A stretch of 32,056 nucleotides of DNA from a virus. Position numbers and translations under genes: made by a program. The notes under the pieces are model-generated. The model saw nothing but the letters and a program-made list of their open reading frames with translations, searched no databases and was not told where the DNA came from. This document shows, in pieces, positions 1-7,676 of the stretch; the first letter of the stretch is position 1; each line of letters opens with the position of its first letter. The stretch covers positions 1-32,056 of IMG/VR virus record IMGVR_UViG_3300028025_000016. One strand, written 5' to 3'.

Positions 1-127
1 TGTCATGACTACAAAAACAAAATAGAATGCCTAGAATGCTACCCAAATCACCACTAGACTATTCCCTTGAAATCCGCTACAGGCTTTCAAGCGGTGAATG
101 GTCTGCATGGATGAATAAGGGAAAAGG
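1..127. repeat. Terminal direct repeat, left copy (assembly overlap of a circular genome)
   Basis: Bases 1-127 are identical to 31930-32056, which gives a unit of 31,929 bp. A repeat of exactly 127 bases matches a k-mer size often used by short-read assemblers, so it most likely marks a circularised or circularly permuted contig and not a packaged terminal repeat. Gene 1 lies partly in it. Confidence 0.95.
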
Positions 128-278
128 AAGCTTTCAAAACATAGAGATAGTACAAAGGCAAATCAGGCTTCTAGCTGCTTCATATTATGGCCGACAGAAG
201 GAGATTCGCTTTGAATGGAATGGATGGCTTTGTGATTTTGCAGGGCTTCCCACTGGCGAAGTAATAAGCCTTAAATGA
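27..278 (+). CDS. Hypothetical protein, 83 aa
   Basis: I do not recognise this family. The product is small, basic and rich in aromatic residues (several Trp and Tyr), with no membrane segment or clear motif. It heads a tight cluster: its stop overlaps the next start as ATGA at 275. Because the genome is circular, its real upstream neighbour is the HNH gene ending at 31926, only about 30 bp away. That leader carries the sequence CATGACTACAA, which is also found at the 3' end of the tRNA-like RNA and just before the HNH gene. The ATG at 27 is used; an in-frame ATG at 36 is an alternative. Function unknown. Confidence 0.7.
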   Translation: MPRMLPKSPLDYSLEIRYRLSSGEWSAWMNKGKGSFQNIEIVQRQIRLLAASYYGRQKEIRFEWNGWLCDFAGLPTGEVISLK

Positions 279-760
279 AAGCGATCGGATGGCTATATGA
301 TCATGAGTTCAAATATGTATTTCAGAATATAGGAAAGGATCTATGGGAAGATCTCAGGCAGGAGGTAGCGGTGATAGTCCTAGAATACGATGCGGAAAAA
401 CTCAGAGAACTAGAAGCCAAAGGAAAGCAGGTTTTTAAGTTCTGGATAGTTAGGATCTGCTGCAATCAAACTAACTCGAAGTACGGGAAGTTTGGAAGGC
501 TATACGGGAGCCTAGTACCGGTTGAAGATATCATGAAGTTTGTAAAAGAAGAACAGCAGATTGATAACAGTCAAGAAGTAGCGGATGGGATAGCAAAGAT
601 AGTTCAGGGCTTATACTGGTATGATCAAGAAATACTCAAGATGTATGTGGAACTTGGATCTGTGAGGAAGGTATCAAAGCAGACAGGCATTCCACATACT
701 TCAATATTTATAACAATTAAAAAAATTAGATCATGTATCAAATCGCAGTTGGTGTACTAG
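275..760 (+). CDS. Sigma-70-like / HTH DNA-binding protein (putative)
   Basis: The 161-aa product has the outline of a small sigma-like factor. An acidic and aromatic N-terminal half (about residues 20-65, with LWEDLRQEV and FKFWIVRICCNQ) recalls sigma region 2. A C-terminal segment (about 115-155, YDQEILKMY then VRKVSKQTGIPHTSI) resembles the region 4 helix-turn-helix. Proteins of this shape are common in Bacteroidota phages. If the reading is right it would direct RNA polymerase to phage promoters, perhaps late ones, since no strong host-type promoter is visible before the structural genes. It overlaps gene 1 by 4 bp and the next gene by 28 bp. The family is inferred from pattern only; a non-sigma HTH regulator is the main alternative. 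Confidence 0.55.
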   Translation: MKAIGWLYDHEFKYVFQNIGKDLWEDLRQEVAVIVLEYDAEKLRELEAKGKQVFKFWIVRICCNQTNSKYGKFGRLYGSLVPVEDIMKFVKEEQQIDNSQEVADGIAKIVQGLYWYDQEILKMYVELGSVRKVSKQTGIPHTSIFITIKKIRSCIKSQLVY

Positions 761-999
761 GGTCGGTAGGTTTAACTCTGCTTTATTTCTATATCCTGAA
801 CTTTCCTAAATTTTTTAAAGAAGTCACGGGTAGGAAGTTGGTCAAGCCTTTCAGCTGTTCCTTTTGCATGTCCTTCTGGATCAGCTTCTTTTTTCTAATT
901 TTAAAAACGGATTTGCTAGAAGCCATATTTATATCTAGTATAGTACCCTTCATCTATCTTTATGTGGAGGATCATTTCACTAATAAATTTCAATTATGA
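733..999 (+). CDS. Small membrane protein with CSFC motif
   Basis: The 88-aa product is strongly hydrophobic, with likely membrane segments at residues 4-24, 46-58 and 62-77. A Cys-x-x-Cys pair (C42, C45) sits at the start of the second segment in the context PFSCSFCMSFW. This resembles the DUF1360-like pattern of small membrane proteins with a Cys pair before a Phe-Trp membrane helix. The role is unknown. A holin role is possible in principle, but better holin candidates lie beside the endolysin gene. The start at 733 lies inside the previous gene and the stop overlaps the next start (ATGA at 996). Confidence 0.65.
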   Translation: MYQIAVGVLGSVGLTLLYFYILNFPKFFKEVTGRKLVKPFSCSFCMSFWISFFFLILKTDLLEAIFISSIVPFIYLYVEDHFTNKFQL

Positions 1000-1310
1000 C
1001 ACCTGAAGATTTAGAACTATTCAAGAAGCACATGCCTCTGTATGAATCCTACAAGAAGCACGCATTTATCCGTAATTATGACAAGGAAGTCTACACGGAA
1101 TTGATCTACCTGTATACTACCTATGTTAACCCTAAGCACAACTTCAGCCATTGGTGTAGTAGTTGCCGAATGGAGTTGGTAAACTACCTATACGGATGGT
1201 ACACAAATGAAGAAAATACTACTTGGTATAGGGATCAAGAAGCAAGTACCGAAGTGCAGGAGGAAGCATCAGCCCCGGTGAAAAGAGGAAGAAAACCTAA
1301 AAACTCATAA
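996..1310 (+). CDS. Hypothetical protein with CxxC and AT-hook-like tail
   Basis: The 104-aa product has an acidic, aromatic N-terminal region, a central HWCSSCRMELVNYLYGWY block with a single Cys pair (C54, C57), and an acidic linker. It ends in a basic tail (residues 96-102, KRGRKPK) that looks like an AT-hook. A single CxxC could bind zinc only with other ligands (His48 and His52 are near) or by dimerising. DNA binding is a reasonable guess from the tail. The ATGA overlap upstream and the 1-base gap to the next gene show co-transcription. No firm family assignment. Confidence 0.65.
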   Translation: MTPEDLELFKKHMPLYESYKKHAFIRNYDKEVYTELIYLYTTYVNPKHNFSHWCSSCRMELVNYLYGWYTNEENTTWYRDQEASTEVQEEASAPVKRGRKPKNS

Positions 1311-1311
1311 C

Positions 1312-1599
1312 ATGGAAACCAAACCAAAAATAAGACTAGGCAATGGCAAGAAAAGAAGTGCATCATGGTTAACAGCTGCAATCTGTATTAGCGATGCTGA
1401 GGCACACGCATACACCTACAACGGGAAGAAGTACGTTAACCTAAACGTGAACATCTACGATGCACCGAATGAGTACGGGAAGGATGTAGCTATTACCCTA
1501 AACGATTACAAAAAAGAAGAAAATTTAAACCCTGAGGTTAACAAGATGCCTACAGCACCGGTGACCTATGAAGCTGAAGATTACGATCTACCCTTTTAA
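1312..1599 (+). CDS. Mini single-stranded DNA-binding-like protein (putative)
   Basis: The 95-aa product has a basic N-terminus and a short beta-rich core (about residues 17-66, with alternating SWLTAAICI, YTYNGKKYVNLNVNIY and KDVAITL strands). It ends in an acidic tail (EAEDYDLPF). A tail finishing in an acidic run plus -LPF is the hallmark of bacterial SSB proteins, whose DIPF-type tip recruits partners. The core would be smaller than a full OB fold of about 110 residues. It probably coats phage ssDNA and could work with the ERF annealase encoded at 26138. The next gene starts on the last base of its stop codon. The assignment rests on the tail and strand pattern. Confidence 0.55.
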   Translation: METKPKIRLGNGKKRSASWLTAAICISDAEAHAYTYNGKKYVNLNVNIYDAPNEYGKDVAITLNDYKKEENLNPEVNKMPTAPVTYEAEDYDLPF

Positions 1600-1856
1600 T
1601 GAAAAAGCATACCAAGATTTACATGGAATATTTCGGCTACACGATAGCTGATTTTATTCCTTGTGAGTCTTGCGGATCTCAGGCAGTAGACATCCATCAC
1701 ATTAAAGCTAGGGGAATGGGTGGCAGTAAAACAGCGGATCGGATAGAGAACCTTATGGCCTTGTGCAGGATCTGTCACGATACTATGGGGGACAAGAAAA
1801 GCTACCGGGAATACTTAGAAGAAAAGCACAAAGAAAAAATGAATCAACCTAAATAA
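1599..1856 (+). CDS. HNH endonuclease
   Basis: The 85-aa product is a compact HNH nuclease. Zinc ligands are visible as CESC (C22, C25) and CRICH (C56, C59). The catalytic core is DIHHI (H33, H34), followed by the conserved NLMALCRICH block with N51 and H60. Such free-standing HNH proteins are common upstream of terminase genes in cos-type phages, where some are needed for genome-end cleavage. A packaging role is therefore plausible, with the terminase genes about 1.8 kb downstream. The start ATG shares one base with the preceding stop (TAATG). Confidence 0.85.
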   Translation: MKKHTKIYMEYFGYTIADFIPCESCGSQAVDIHHIKARGMGGSKTADRIENLMALCRICHDTMGDKKSYREYLEEKHKEKMNQPK

Positions 1857-1862
1857 AAAACC

Positions 1863-2057
1863 ATGTCAAACTTTCAATTGAATTTTAACAGCGAAAAAAA
1901 AGTGATCAGCATCACCCTTGACAATGAAGAAGGAATCTTCGATCTAGCTTACCTATTCAAGAAGCTTTTGGATGATGCAGGTATTCCTAATAAGCTAGAA
2001 GAAAAGGATATCACACCTGTGGAGGCTTTACAAGTAGCAAACGAAAAATTAGACTAA
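1863..2057 (+). CDS. Hypothetical protein, 64 aa
   Basis: Small acidic product with a beta-rich N-terminal half (FQLNFN, KKVISITLD) and a helical C-terminal half (LAYLFKKLLDDA, VEALQVANEKLD). No motif or membrane segment was recognised. The ATG follows an A-rich leader (AATAAAAAACC) typical of the starts in this genome. Its stop overlaps the ParB-like start by one base (TAATG at 2057), so it is in the same transcription unit. Confidence 0.65.
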   Translation: MSNFQLNFNSEKKVISITLDNEEGIFDLAYLFKKLLDDAGIPNKLEEKDITPVEALQVANEKLD

Positions 2058-2599
2058 TGGAGATCAGAAGCGTTAAACTTTCAGATATCAAAAGTAATCC
2101 GAACAACCCTAGGATTATCAAGGATGACAAGTTTAGAAAGCTAGTCAAATCTATTCAGGAGTTTCCAAAGATGCTTGAGATCAGACCTGTGGTAGTGAAT
2201 GCTGATATGATAGTCCTAGGGGGAAACATGAGATTGAAAGCCTGTAAGGAAGCAGGTCTCAAAGAAGTACCTGTGATTTTTGCGGATGATCTTACGGAAG
2301 ATGAACAGAAACAGTTCATTATTAAGGATAATGTAGGATTCGGTGAATGGGATTGGGATATGCTAGCGAATGAATGGGAGCCTGAACTTCTTGAATCTTG
2401 GGGGCTTGATGTACCTAGTTGGCAAGACACTCCAGATTATTCAGATAAAAATCAAGAAATTGATGTTGATGATTATACTGATAAAATGATTATTAAATTA
2501 GAATATACTGAAAATGATTATTTGCAAGTAAGGGATCAGCTTAGTAAAATTGCAGATACTCCAGAGCAGGCGGTTTGGAAATTGTTAGGAAATGAATAA
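2057..2599 (+). CDS. ParB-like nuclease-domain protein
   Basis: The 180-aa product begins with a ParB/sulfiredoxin-like domain: SVKLSDIKSNPNNPR (residues 5-19), KLVKSIQEF (28-36) and the conserved loop VLGGNMRLKA (53-62). A helical region with DWDMLANEW follows. In phages this domain is very often next to or fused with a DNA methyltransferase, as here, where the methyltransferase start overlaps its last codons (ATGAATAA at 2592). It may help target or regulate modification. From about base 2430 (residue 125) the DNA becomes clearly more AT-rich and matches the methyltransferase gene, so the last 55 or so residues may have come in with it. Confidence 0.8.
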   Translation: MEIRSVKLSDIKSNPNNPRIIKDDKFRKLVKSIQEFPKMLEIRPVVVNADMIVLGGNMRLKACKEAGLKEVPVIFADDLTEDEQKQFIIKDNVGFGEWDWDMLANEWEPELLESWGLDVPSWQDTPDYSDKNQEIDVDDYTDKMIIKLEYTENDYLQVRDQLSKIADTPEQAVWKLLGNE

Positions 2600-3632
2600 A
2601 CACTTATTCCCATACAAATGGTATTTAGCAGATGGATACCCGCCTAGCAATCAATTAAATGTATTCGGCACTTTTATTTGTGGTGGAGGATCGACAATGG
2701 GTTATAAGTTAGCAGGCTTTAATCATTTAGGAGGGGTTGAAATAGATCCCCCTATTGCTGATGTTTACAAAACAAATCATAATCCAAAGTTTTTATTTAA
2801 TCAGGATATAAGAGAATTTAACAATCGTACTGATTTACCAAAAGAATTATATCAACTTGACATATTAGATGGATCACCTCCATGTTCAACTTTTTCAATG
2901 GCTGGATCAAGAGAAAAAGCCTGGGGAAAAGAAAAGGTATTTAGAGAAGGTCAAGCAAAGCAAAGTCTGGATGATTTAGTTTTTGTTTATTGCGATACAA
3001 TAATAAAGCTTCAGCCAAAAGTATTTTTGCTTGAGAATGTTAAAGGCATAATTCAAGGGAATGCAAAAGTGTATTCAAAAAACATAGTAAAAAAAATGAA
3101 TGATGCTGGATATACTGTTCAAGTGTTTTGCTTGAATGCTGCATCTATGGGAGTACCACAGAAAAGAGAACGTGTATTTTTCATTGGACATAAAAAAGAG
3201 TTTGCTTTTCCAAAATTAAAATTAGAGTTTAATGAGGAAGCCATATTATTTGGAAAAGTATTTGAAGATATTAATTATAATGATTTAACAAAAAATGAAC
3301 AATATTTGTGGGATAACAAAATAAAAGGAGACAAAGATTTTGGTTTTATAAATGTTAGATTAGGCAATAAACAAAATTCATTTACAACAAAAATATTATA
3401 TAAAGATAAAGTATGTAATACGGTAACCGGTGGAGATAATAATGTTTTATTTGATATACCAAGAAAAACAACAAAAAAAGAAGTTTGTCAGATAGGAACA
3501 TATCCACTCGATTACAATTTTAAAAATATAGAGCCAAAGTATTTAATTGGAATGAGCGTTCCTCCTGTAATGACTGCACAGATAGCTAATCAAATTTATC
3601 TTCAATGGTTTAAGCCTTTTTTACAAAAATAA
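2592..3632 (+). CDS. C5 cytosine DNA methyltransferase
   Basis: The 346-aa product carries the ordered motifs of DNA (cytosine-5) methyltransferases, which move a methyl group from S-adenosylmethionine to cytosine. Motif I is FICGGGSTMG (residues 28-37). Motif IV is DGSPPCSTFS with catalytic C98. Motif VI is LLENVKG with E148. Motif VIII is QKRERVFFIG (190-199). Motif X is GMSVPP near 320. All key residues are present, so it should be active. No partner restriction enzyme is visible, which suggests self-protection against host restriction. Base and codon use is far more AT-rich than the flanking genes (TTA, ATA and AAA codons), a sign of recent transfer. Target sequence cannot be told from the protein. 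Confidence 0.93.
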   Translation: MNKHLFPYKWYLADGYPPSNQLNVFGTFICGGGSTMGYKLAGFNHLGGVEIDPPIADVYKTNHNPKFLFNQDIREFNNRTDLPKELYQLDILDGSPPCSTFSMAGSREKAWGKEKVFREGQAKQSLDDLVFVYCDTIIKLQPKVFLLENVKGIIQGNAKVYSKNIVKKMNDAGYTVQVFCLNAASMGVPQKRERVFFIGHKKEFAFPKLKLEFNEEAILFGKVFEDINYNDLTKNEQYLWDNKIKGDKDFGFINVRLGNKQNSFTTKILYKDKVCNTVTGGDNNVLFDIPRKTTKKEVCQIGTYPLDYNFKNIEPKYLIGMSVPPVMTAQIANQIYLQWFKPFLQK

Positions 3633-3650
3633 TTATCAAAACTCAACACT

Positions 3651-3986
3651 ATGAAAAAGCCTGACACATCTGTAATCGAGAAAGCCATCGTGAAGGCATT
3701 TGGCAACCTTTCTACGGCTGCAAGATCATTGCAGGTAGATAGAGTAACCCTGTACAAATGGATCGAGCAGGAGGGACTAGAAGAGGCTGTAATCGAAGGG
3801 CGCAACACGAGGCTAGATTTTGTAGAAAGCAAGCTAGACCAAAAGATAGATAGCGGGGATACTACTGCCATCATTTTCTTTCTTAAAACTCAGGGCAAAT
3901 CCAGAGGCTATGTAGAAAGGCAGGAAGTGACCGGGGCAGATGGGAAGAAACTTTTCGAAGTGACCATTATAGATGGCGCAGATTAA
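3651..3986 (+). CDS. terS: Small terminase subunit (putative)
   Basis: The 111-aa product has an N-terminal helix-turn-helix (about residues 15-40, with LSTAARSLQVDRVTLYKWI), a helical middle (ESKLDQKIDSGD), and the conserved TAIIFFLKTQGKSRGYVER block (72-90) seen in many small terminases. It would recognise the packaging site and hand DNA to the large subunit. Its gene overlaps the large terminase start by 14 bp. It begins after an A-rich leader where normal base composition resumes after the AT-rich methyltransferase gene. Confidence 0.8.
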   Translation: MKKPDTSVIEKAIVKAFGNLSTAARSLQVDRVTLYKWIEQEGLEEAVIEGRNTRLDFVESKLDQKIDSGDTTAIIFFLKTQGKSRGYVERQEVTGADGKKLFEVTIIDGAD

Positions 3987-5133
3987 ACTTAAAACAAACA
4001 AAGTATTTCGGCACTTAGAGGAGTCTGCTGCCAAAATCGTAGTGCAGCAAGGAGGCACCAGATCAGGCAAAACTTTTAATATCCTGCTTTGGATAATCTT
4101 TGCTTACTGCCAAAGGAACGATGGTAAAATAATCACGATTTGCCGAAAGTCTTTTCCTGCTTTGAGGGGTACGGTCATGCGGGACTTTTTTCAGATCCTC
4201 AAGGATCATGACATCTATTCTGAAGACTACCACAGCAAGAGCAATAACGAATACAGGCTGAACGGAAACACGATCGAGTTCATAAGTTTAGATATGCCTC
4301 AAAAAATCAGGGGTAGAAAGCGAGATCTACTTTTTGCAAACGAAGCAAACGAGTTAACGCAGGAAGATTGGACTCAGCTTCTGTTCCGTACAAATGAGAA
4401 AGTGATTTTAGATTACAATCCATCTGAAGAATTCCATTGGATCTACGATCAGGTGCTTACCCGTTCGGATGTTGATTTCTTCCAGACTACCTACAAGGAT
4501 AACCCATTTTTAGGCGATGTAATCAAAGATGAAATCGAAAGGCTCAAAGGGATAGATGAAAACTATTGGAGGGTGTACGGGCTTGGGGAAAGAGGTCAGG
4601 CCAAGTCTCTAGTATATACCTTCAGTACTACCAAAGAAATCCCAAAGGAAGCAAAGCTAGTAAGCTATGGTCTTGACTTCGGTTACTCAAGTGATCCTAC
4701 TTCCCTAGTTCGCACGTATATTCTAGATGATAATATGTACGTGGATGAACTGCTATACAGAACAGGGATGACTAACCAAGACATAGCAAACGAGATGAAA
4801 GTTCTGGGGCTAGATCGCAGTAATGAAATCTATGCGGATTCAGCTGAGCCAAAAAGTATAGAAGAAATCTATCGAATGGGATGGAACGTAAAGCCAACGA
4901 TCAAAGGATCTATCAACATAGGTATTGACATAATCCGTAGATACAAGCTAATCGCAACCGAAAGCAGTTTCAACCTGATCAAGGAACTTAGGAACTACAA
5001 GTATATTGAAGATAAAAACGGGCAGATGACTAACAAGCCCGTGGATAATTTTAATCACGCACTGGACGCACTTCGCTATTCGGTAGTAAACAAGATTTCA
5101 AAGAGCCATTTGGGTAGGTACTCATTCAGATAG
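3973..5133 (+). CDS. terL: Large terminase subunit (ATPase and nuclease)
   Basis: The 386-aa product is the DNA-packaging motor. Walker A is GGTRSGKT (residues 27-34), the Walker B region is LLFANEAN (119-126, with E124), and a coupling motif follows as LDYNPSEEFHW (147-156). The C-terminal RNase H-like nuclease shows YGLDFGYSSDP (D235), IYADSAEPKSI (D289) and FNHALDALRY (D365), the expected acidic triad. The length is at the short end for this family but all motifs are intact. It pumps DNA into the prohead through the portal encoded at 18625, which is unusually far away in this genome. Confidence 0.95.
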   Translation: MAQIKLKTNKVFRHLEESAAKIVVQQGGTRSGKTFNILLWIIFAYCQRNDGKIITICRKSFPALRGTVMRDFFQILKDHDIYSEDYHSKSNNEYRLNGNTIEFISLDMPQKIRGRKRDLLFANEANELTQEDWTQLLFRTNEKVILDYNPSEEFHWIYDQVLTRSDVDFFQTTYKDNPFLGDVIKDEIERLKGIDENYWRVYGLGERGQAKSLVYTFSTTKEIPKEAKLVSYGLDFGYSSDPTSLVRTYILDDNMYVDELLYRTGMTNQDIANEMKVLGLDRSNEIYADSAEPKSIEEIYRMGWNVKPTIKGSINIGIDIIRRYKLIATESSFNLIKELRNYKYIEDKNGQMTNKPVDNFNHALDALRYSVVNKISKSHLGRYSFR

Positions 5134-5165
5134 AAACATCAAACCAAATAAATATATTTAAAGCC

Positions 5166-5768
5166 ATGTGGGATAAATTAACCGTTGGGCAGTTCATAAC
5201 CTTGTACGATATCGAGGCAAGCCAAAACCTAAACATCATTGAGAAGCAGCAGAAAATGCTAGCGGTGATCGAGGGTAAGAATGAGCGGGAGTACGATGAT
5301 TACAAGTACCGGGACTTGATCAAAGAGTACGGGGAAAAGCTTTCTTTCTTCAATAACATCCCTGAGTCAAAGCCTGTGGACTATTTGCAGGTAGGGGATA
5401 ATCGCTATAAGTTCTGCTATGAATTGCAGGAGATAACAGCCGGGCAGTACATCGATATCCTTTCATTTAGTGGTGAGATCATGCAGTTGAATAAGATCGC
5501 CGCCTGCTTCTTTCTACCTATGGAAGGTGACAAATATAAGGGCTACGGGGTAGTGCCTCATGAAGTGGTCGCAGATGATTTGCTAGAGGCAAATTTTCTA
5601 GAAGTATATAGTTGTATGCTTTTTTTTTGTCAATTATTCAGCGAATTAATAAGCAGTACAATAACCTACTCAATTCAGAACAAGGATCTGGCGGAGAAGG
5701 CAGTCCGTTTATGGAAAGGTGGGGGTGGGTATTTAGCACCAAACAAGTGGCAGATTTCAACAACATAA
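5166..5768 (+). CDS. Tail assembly chaperone, upstream frame (G-like)
   Basis: The 200-aa product starts WDKLTVGQFITLYDIE, with further blocks VGDNRYKFCYELQEITAGQYIDI and EVVADDLLEANFLEVYSCMLFF. It is a conserved Bacteroidota phage protein that by position and pattern resembles tail assembly chaperones. After codon 154 the gene runs over a T9 stretch (5620-5628); a -1 slip there would swap the last 46 residues for the 88-residue extension encoded to 5893. This G/GT arrangement is classic for chaperones that load the tape measure protein. The tape measure gene is unusually far downstream, at 12936. The leader AATAAATATATTTAAAGCC may hold a weak promoter. Confidence 0.7.
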   Translation: MWDKLTVGQFITLYDIEASQNLNIIEKQQKMLAVIEGKNEREYDDYKYRDLIKEYGEKLSFFNNIPESKPVDYLQVGDNRYKFCYELQEITAGQYIDILSFSGEIMQLNKIAACFFLPMEGDKYKGYGVVPHEVVADDLLEANFLEVYSCMLFFCQLFSELISSTITYSIQNKDLAEKAVRLWKGGGGYLAPNKWQISTT

Positions 5769-5893
5769 CGGTAAACGAAGCTTATGATTTAAGGGTAGTT
5801 GAATATCTAAACTGCCTAGCATATTTAAAGGACTACAATAAACACAAGGATCTCGAATATAAGAAATGGCAGTTGCAACAAAGGAACAGGTAG
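5612..5893 (+). CDS. Tail assembly chaperone extension, -1 frame (T-like)
   Basis: This reading frame has no ATG of its own near its start. It opens just after a TAG at 5609-5611, only 8 nt before the T9 run, so it is best expressed by a -1 slip from the upstream gene. Decoding T TTT TTT at 5621-5627 gives a 242-aa fusion ending at 5893. Its end, with MERWGWVFSTKQVADFN, NEAYDLRVVEYLNCLAYL and a basic helical tail, resembles the C-terminal domain of chaperone fusions that contact the tape measure protein. It overlaps the next gene by 28 bp. A TTG start at 5612 is possible but unlikely. Confidence 0.6.
   Translation: MYAFFLSIIQRINKQYNNLLNSEQGSGGEGSPFMERWGWVFSTKQVADFNNITVNEAYDLRVVEYLNCLAYLKDYNKHKDLEYKKWQLQQRNR
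5620..5628 (+). other. Probable programmed -1 frameshift site (T9 run)
   Basis: Nine T residues in the frame ATG CTT TTT TTT TGT contain the slippery heptamer T TTT TTT. The -1 frame is closed by TAG at 5609-5611 and then open to 5893, bracketing the slip to this run. No strong stimulatory hairpin is visible just downstream. A length error in the homopolymer is the competing explanation. Confidence 0.6.
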
Positions 5894-6489
5894 AAGGACT
5901 AGTCAACATCGGAGGCGTAAGGCTGAAGGGTAACGAATTTATAGCTGCTGTAGAAGGTGCCCTTGTTAAAAATATTACAGATGCCATGCAGAAGCTAGGT
6001 ATATCTGTAGTGGATAATCTAGCAAAGTATGCCCCTGTAGATGAAGGAAAGCTTGCAGGATCTTTTAGGGTTTTAAAAGTAAGCGAAACGAAGACCGGGT
6101 ACCGGTTAGAAATTAGCGTAGGTGCTGAGTATTCAGATTACCAAGATAAAGGGGTGAAGGGTATTAGAAACAGGCGGAAGACCTTCCCAAATGCTGAGGG
6201 TAGATTCTACCAATTCAAAACCTACGGGATGCCTGTCGAAGCCCTGCAAGGTTTAGAGGGATGGATGAAGCGCAAGAACATGGAGATAGATGCGACTAAC
6301 TTAATCGAGGGAAGGCAGATGCTACCTCAGATTTCTAGCAGCGCAAAGCGATTGGCATACTACATTAAAAAGTACGGTATTGAGGGTAAGATGTTTGTGA
6401 AGAAATCAATTGACGAAGCAACACCAGAATTCAACATCGACATTCAAAACATTGGATTTAATTCCTTGACCTTAAAGATAAGCAAATGA
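5866..6489 (+). CDS. HK97 gp10-like tail completion protein (putative)
   Basis: The 207-aa product has the pattern of the HK97 gp10-like neck/tail family. A helix leads into KYAPVDEGKLAGSFRV (residues 54-69), then a beta-rich stretch with ISVGAEYSDYQDKGV (83-97), which in that family covers the glycine and tyrosine-rich core. Residues 98-160 add a basic linker and a helical insertion, and the end is a short beta-rich tail. It would act at the head-tail junction or tail end. It overlaps the chaperone extension by 28 bp and the next gene by 4 bp (ATGA). Confidence 0.65.
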   Translation: MAVATKEQVEGLVNIGGVRLKGNEFIAAVEGALVKNITDAMQKLGISVVDNLAKYAPVDEGKLAGSFRVLKVSETKTGYRLEISVGAEYSDYQDKGVKGIRNRRKTFPNAEGRFYQFKTYGMPVEALQGLEGWMKRKNMEIDATNLIEGRQMLPQISSSAKRLAYYIKKYGIEGKMFVKKSIDEATPEFNIDIQNIGFNSLTLKISK

Positions 6490-7676
6490 TAACCCTAGTA
6501 GAACCTACCAATAGTATCCTGCCTGCATTCAATCGTATCAACTACACGATCAGCAGCGACAACGCAAACCTATCAGGGTTTAAGTATGTAGTGAAAGTTT
6601 TTAATACTGCAAACGAGTTGATCACTCAGGCTTTCTACGATTCCCCGGCTAACCCTGCTGACTCTGTGGAATTTGATGTGAGCAAATTTGTATCTGTAAA
6701 CTTTACCTACTCAAGCGGATTCTATCAGGTAGCAACTCAGGCGAGCAATACCAACGTAATCAAAGGATACTATCTCAAGTGCTATGAATACTACGAAGTT
6801 GCAGGGGTGTTTCAGATCGTCTCAGCTTCAGAGGTGGTGAGTGCTACCAAGTATGCCTTGGCTGCTTCTTTGCCTTTGCTAGAAGAAAATAGTTTTGCTG
6901 CGGACATAAGCAAATACAATGGGGTAAGCAACACAAGTTACCTACCATTAACAGAATGGAATACAATCAAATCAAGGGAAACAGATGCGACTGTTTTAGG
7001 CTTTATCAACACAGGACTTTTAACAAATGTGGAGTTATTGGTCACCTATGCAAACGCAACTACAGCAACCTACACTATTGCGGTAAGCCCTAACCCTCCA
7101 GCGGTTGTACCTTGCGTGACCTACTTCCAGATCACACCCTTGACCTACGGGGGAAGCATCGACAATATTCAGCTTTTTGCAAATTGGAATAACGGATCAG
7201 CAAGAAGGGCAAAGTTCGCAACTATATTTATTCAGTCCTGCGGAAGATATGACCCTATGCGCTTGGCTTACCTAAACAAGTATGGGGTTTATGATTTCTT
7301 TAACTTCGACCTAGTAAGCAAGACTACCTTTGATGTAGAAAAGAAAGGATACGAGCGGAACTACTCAGGCAGCATCTATGAATCGGACGGGATCAGGGTT
7401 AAAAATATCAACCCGATCTACTACACAAAAGAGACTCAAAAGTGGAAGATTATAAGCGACTATTTAACGGATAGCCAAGCAGAGATTCTTCGGGAGTTGT
7501 ATTCATCCCCTTTGGTCTACATGAATTTGGTAAATGATAATTACATCACCCCATCATGGATACCTGCGAAGCCTACAGCGACCTCCTACGAGGTTAAAAA
7601 GACGGCGATAGACAAAGTATTCAATATTGAACTAGAACTCGAATTTCAGCTTATAAACAATCGACAGGTAATATGA
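6486..7676 (+). CDS. Tail-associated structural protein (putative)
   Basis: The 396-aa product is beta-rich and dominated by Thr, Asn, Tyr and Val. The N-terminal third (LVEPTNSILPAFNRINYTI, then FKYVVKVFNTANELIT) looks like an immunoglobulin or fibronectin-type sandwich. The C-terminal part (KTAIDKVFNIELELEFQL) reads like a Dit-type module. Similar proteins lie in Bacteroidota phage tail operons. It sits between the gp10-like gene and the large tail protein, with ATGA overlaps on both sides, so it is probably part of the distal tail. No enzymatic motif. Exact role unknown. Confidence 0.6.
   Translation: MITLVEPTNSILPAFNRINYTISSDNANLSGFKYVVKVFNTANELITQAFYDSPANPADSVEFDVSKFVSVNFTYSSGFYQVATQASNTNVIKGYYLKCYEYYEVAGVFQIVSASEVVSATKYALAASLPLLEENSFAADISKYNGVSNTSYLPLTEWNTIKSRETDATVLGFINTGLLTNVELLVTYANATTATYTIAVSPNPPAVVPCVTYFQITPLTYGGSIDNIQLFANWNNGSARRAKFATIFIQSCGRYDPMRLAYLNKYGVYDFFNFDLVSKTTFDVEKKGYERNYSGSIYESDGIRVKNINPIYYTKETQKWKIISDYLTDSQAEILRELYSSPLVYMNLVNDNYITPSWIPAKPTATSYEVKKTAIDKVFNIELELEFQLINNRQVI

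Noticed and set aside
1-127. True packaged direct terminal repeat
   Set aside because: The length of exactly 127 equals a standard assembler k-mer and lies within gene 1; nothing else marks a physical end.
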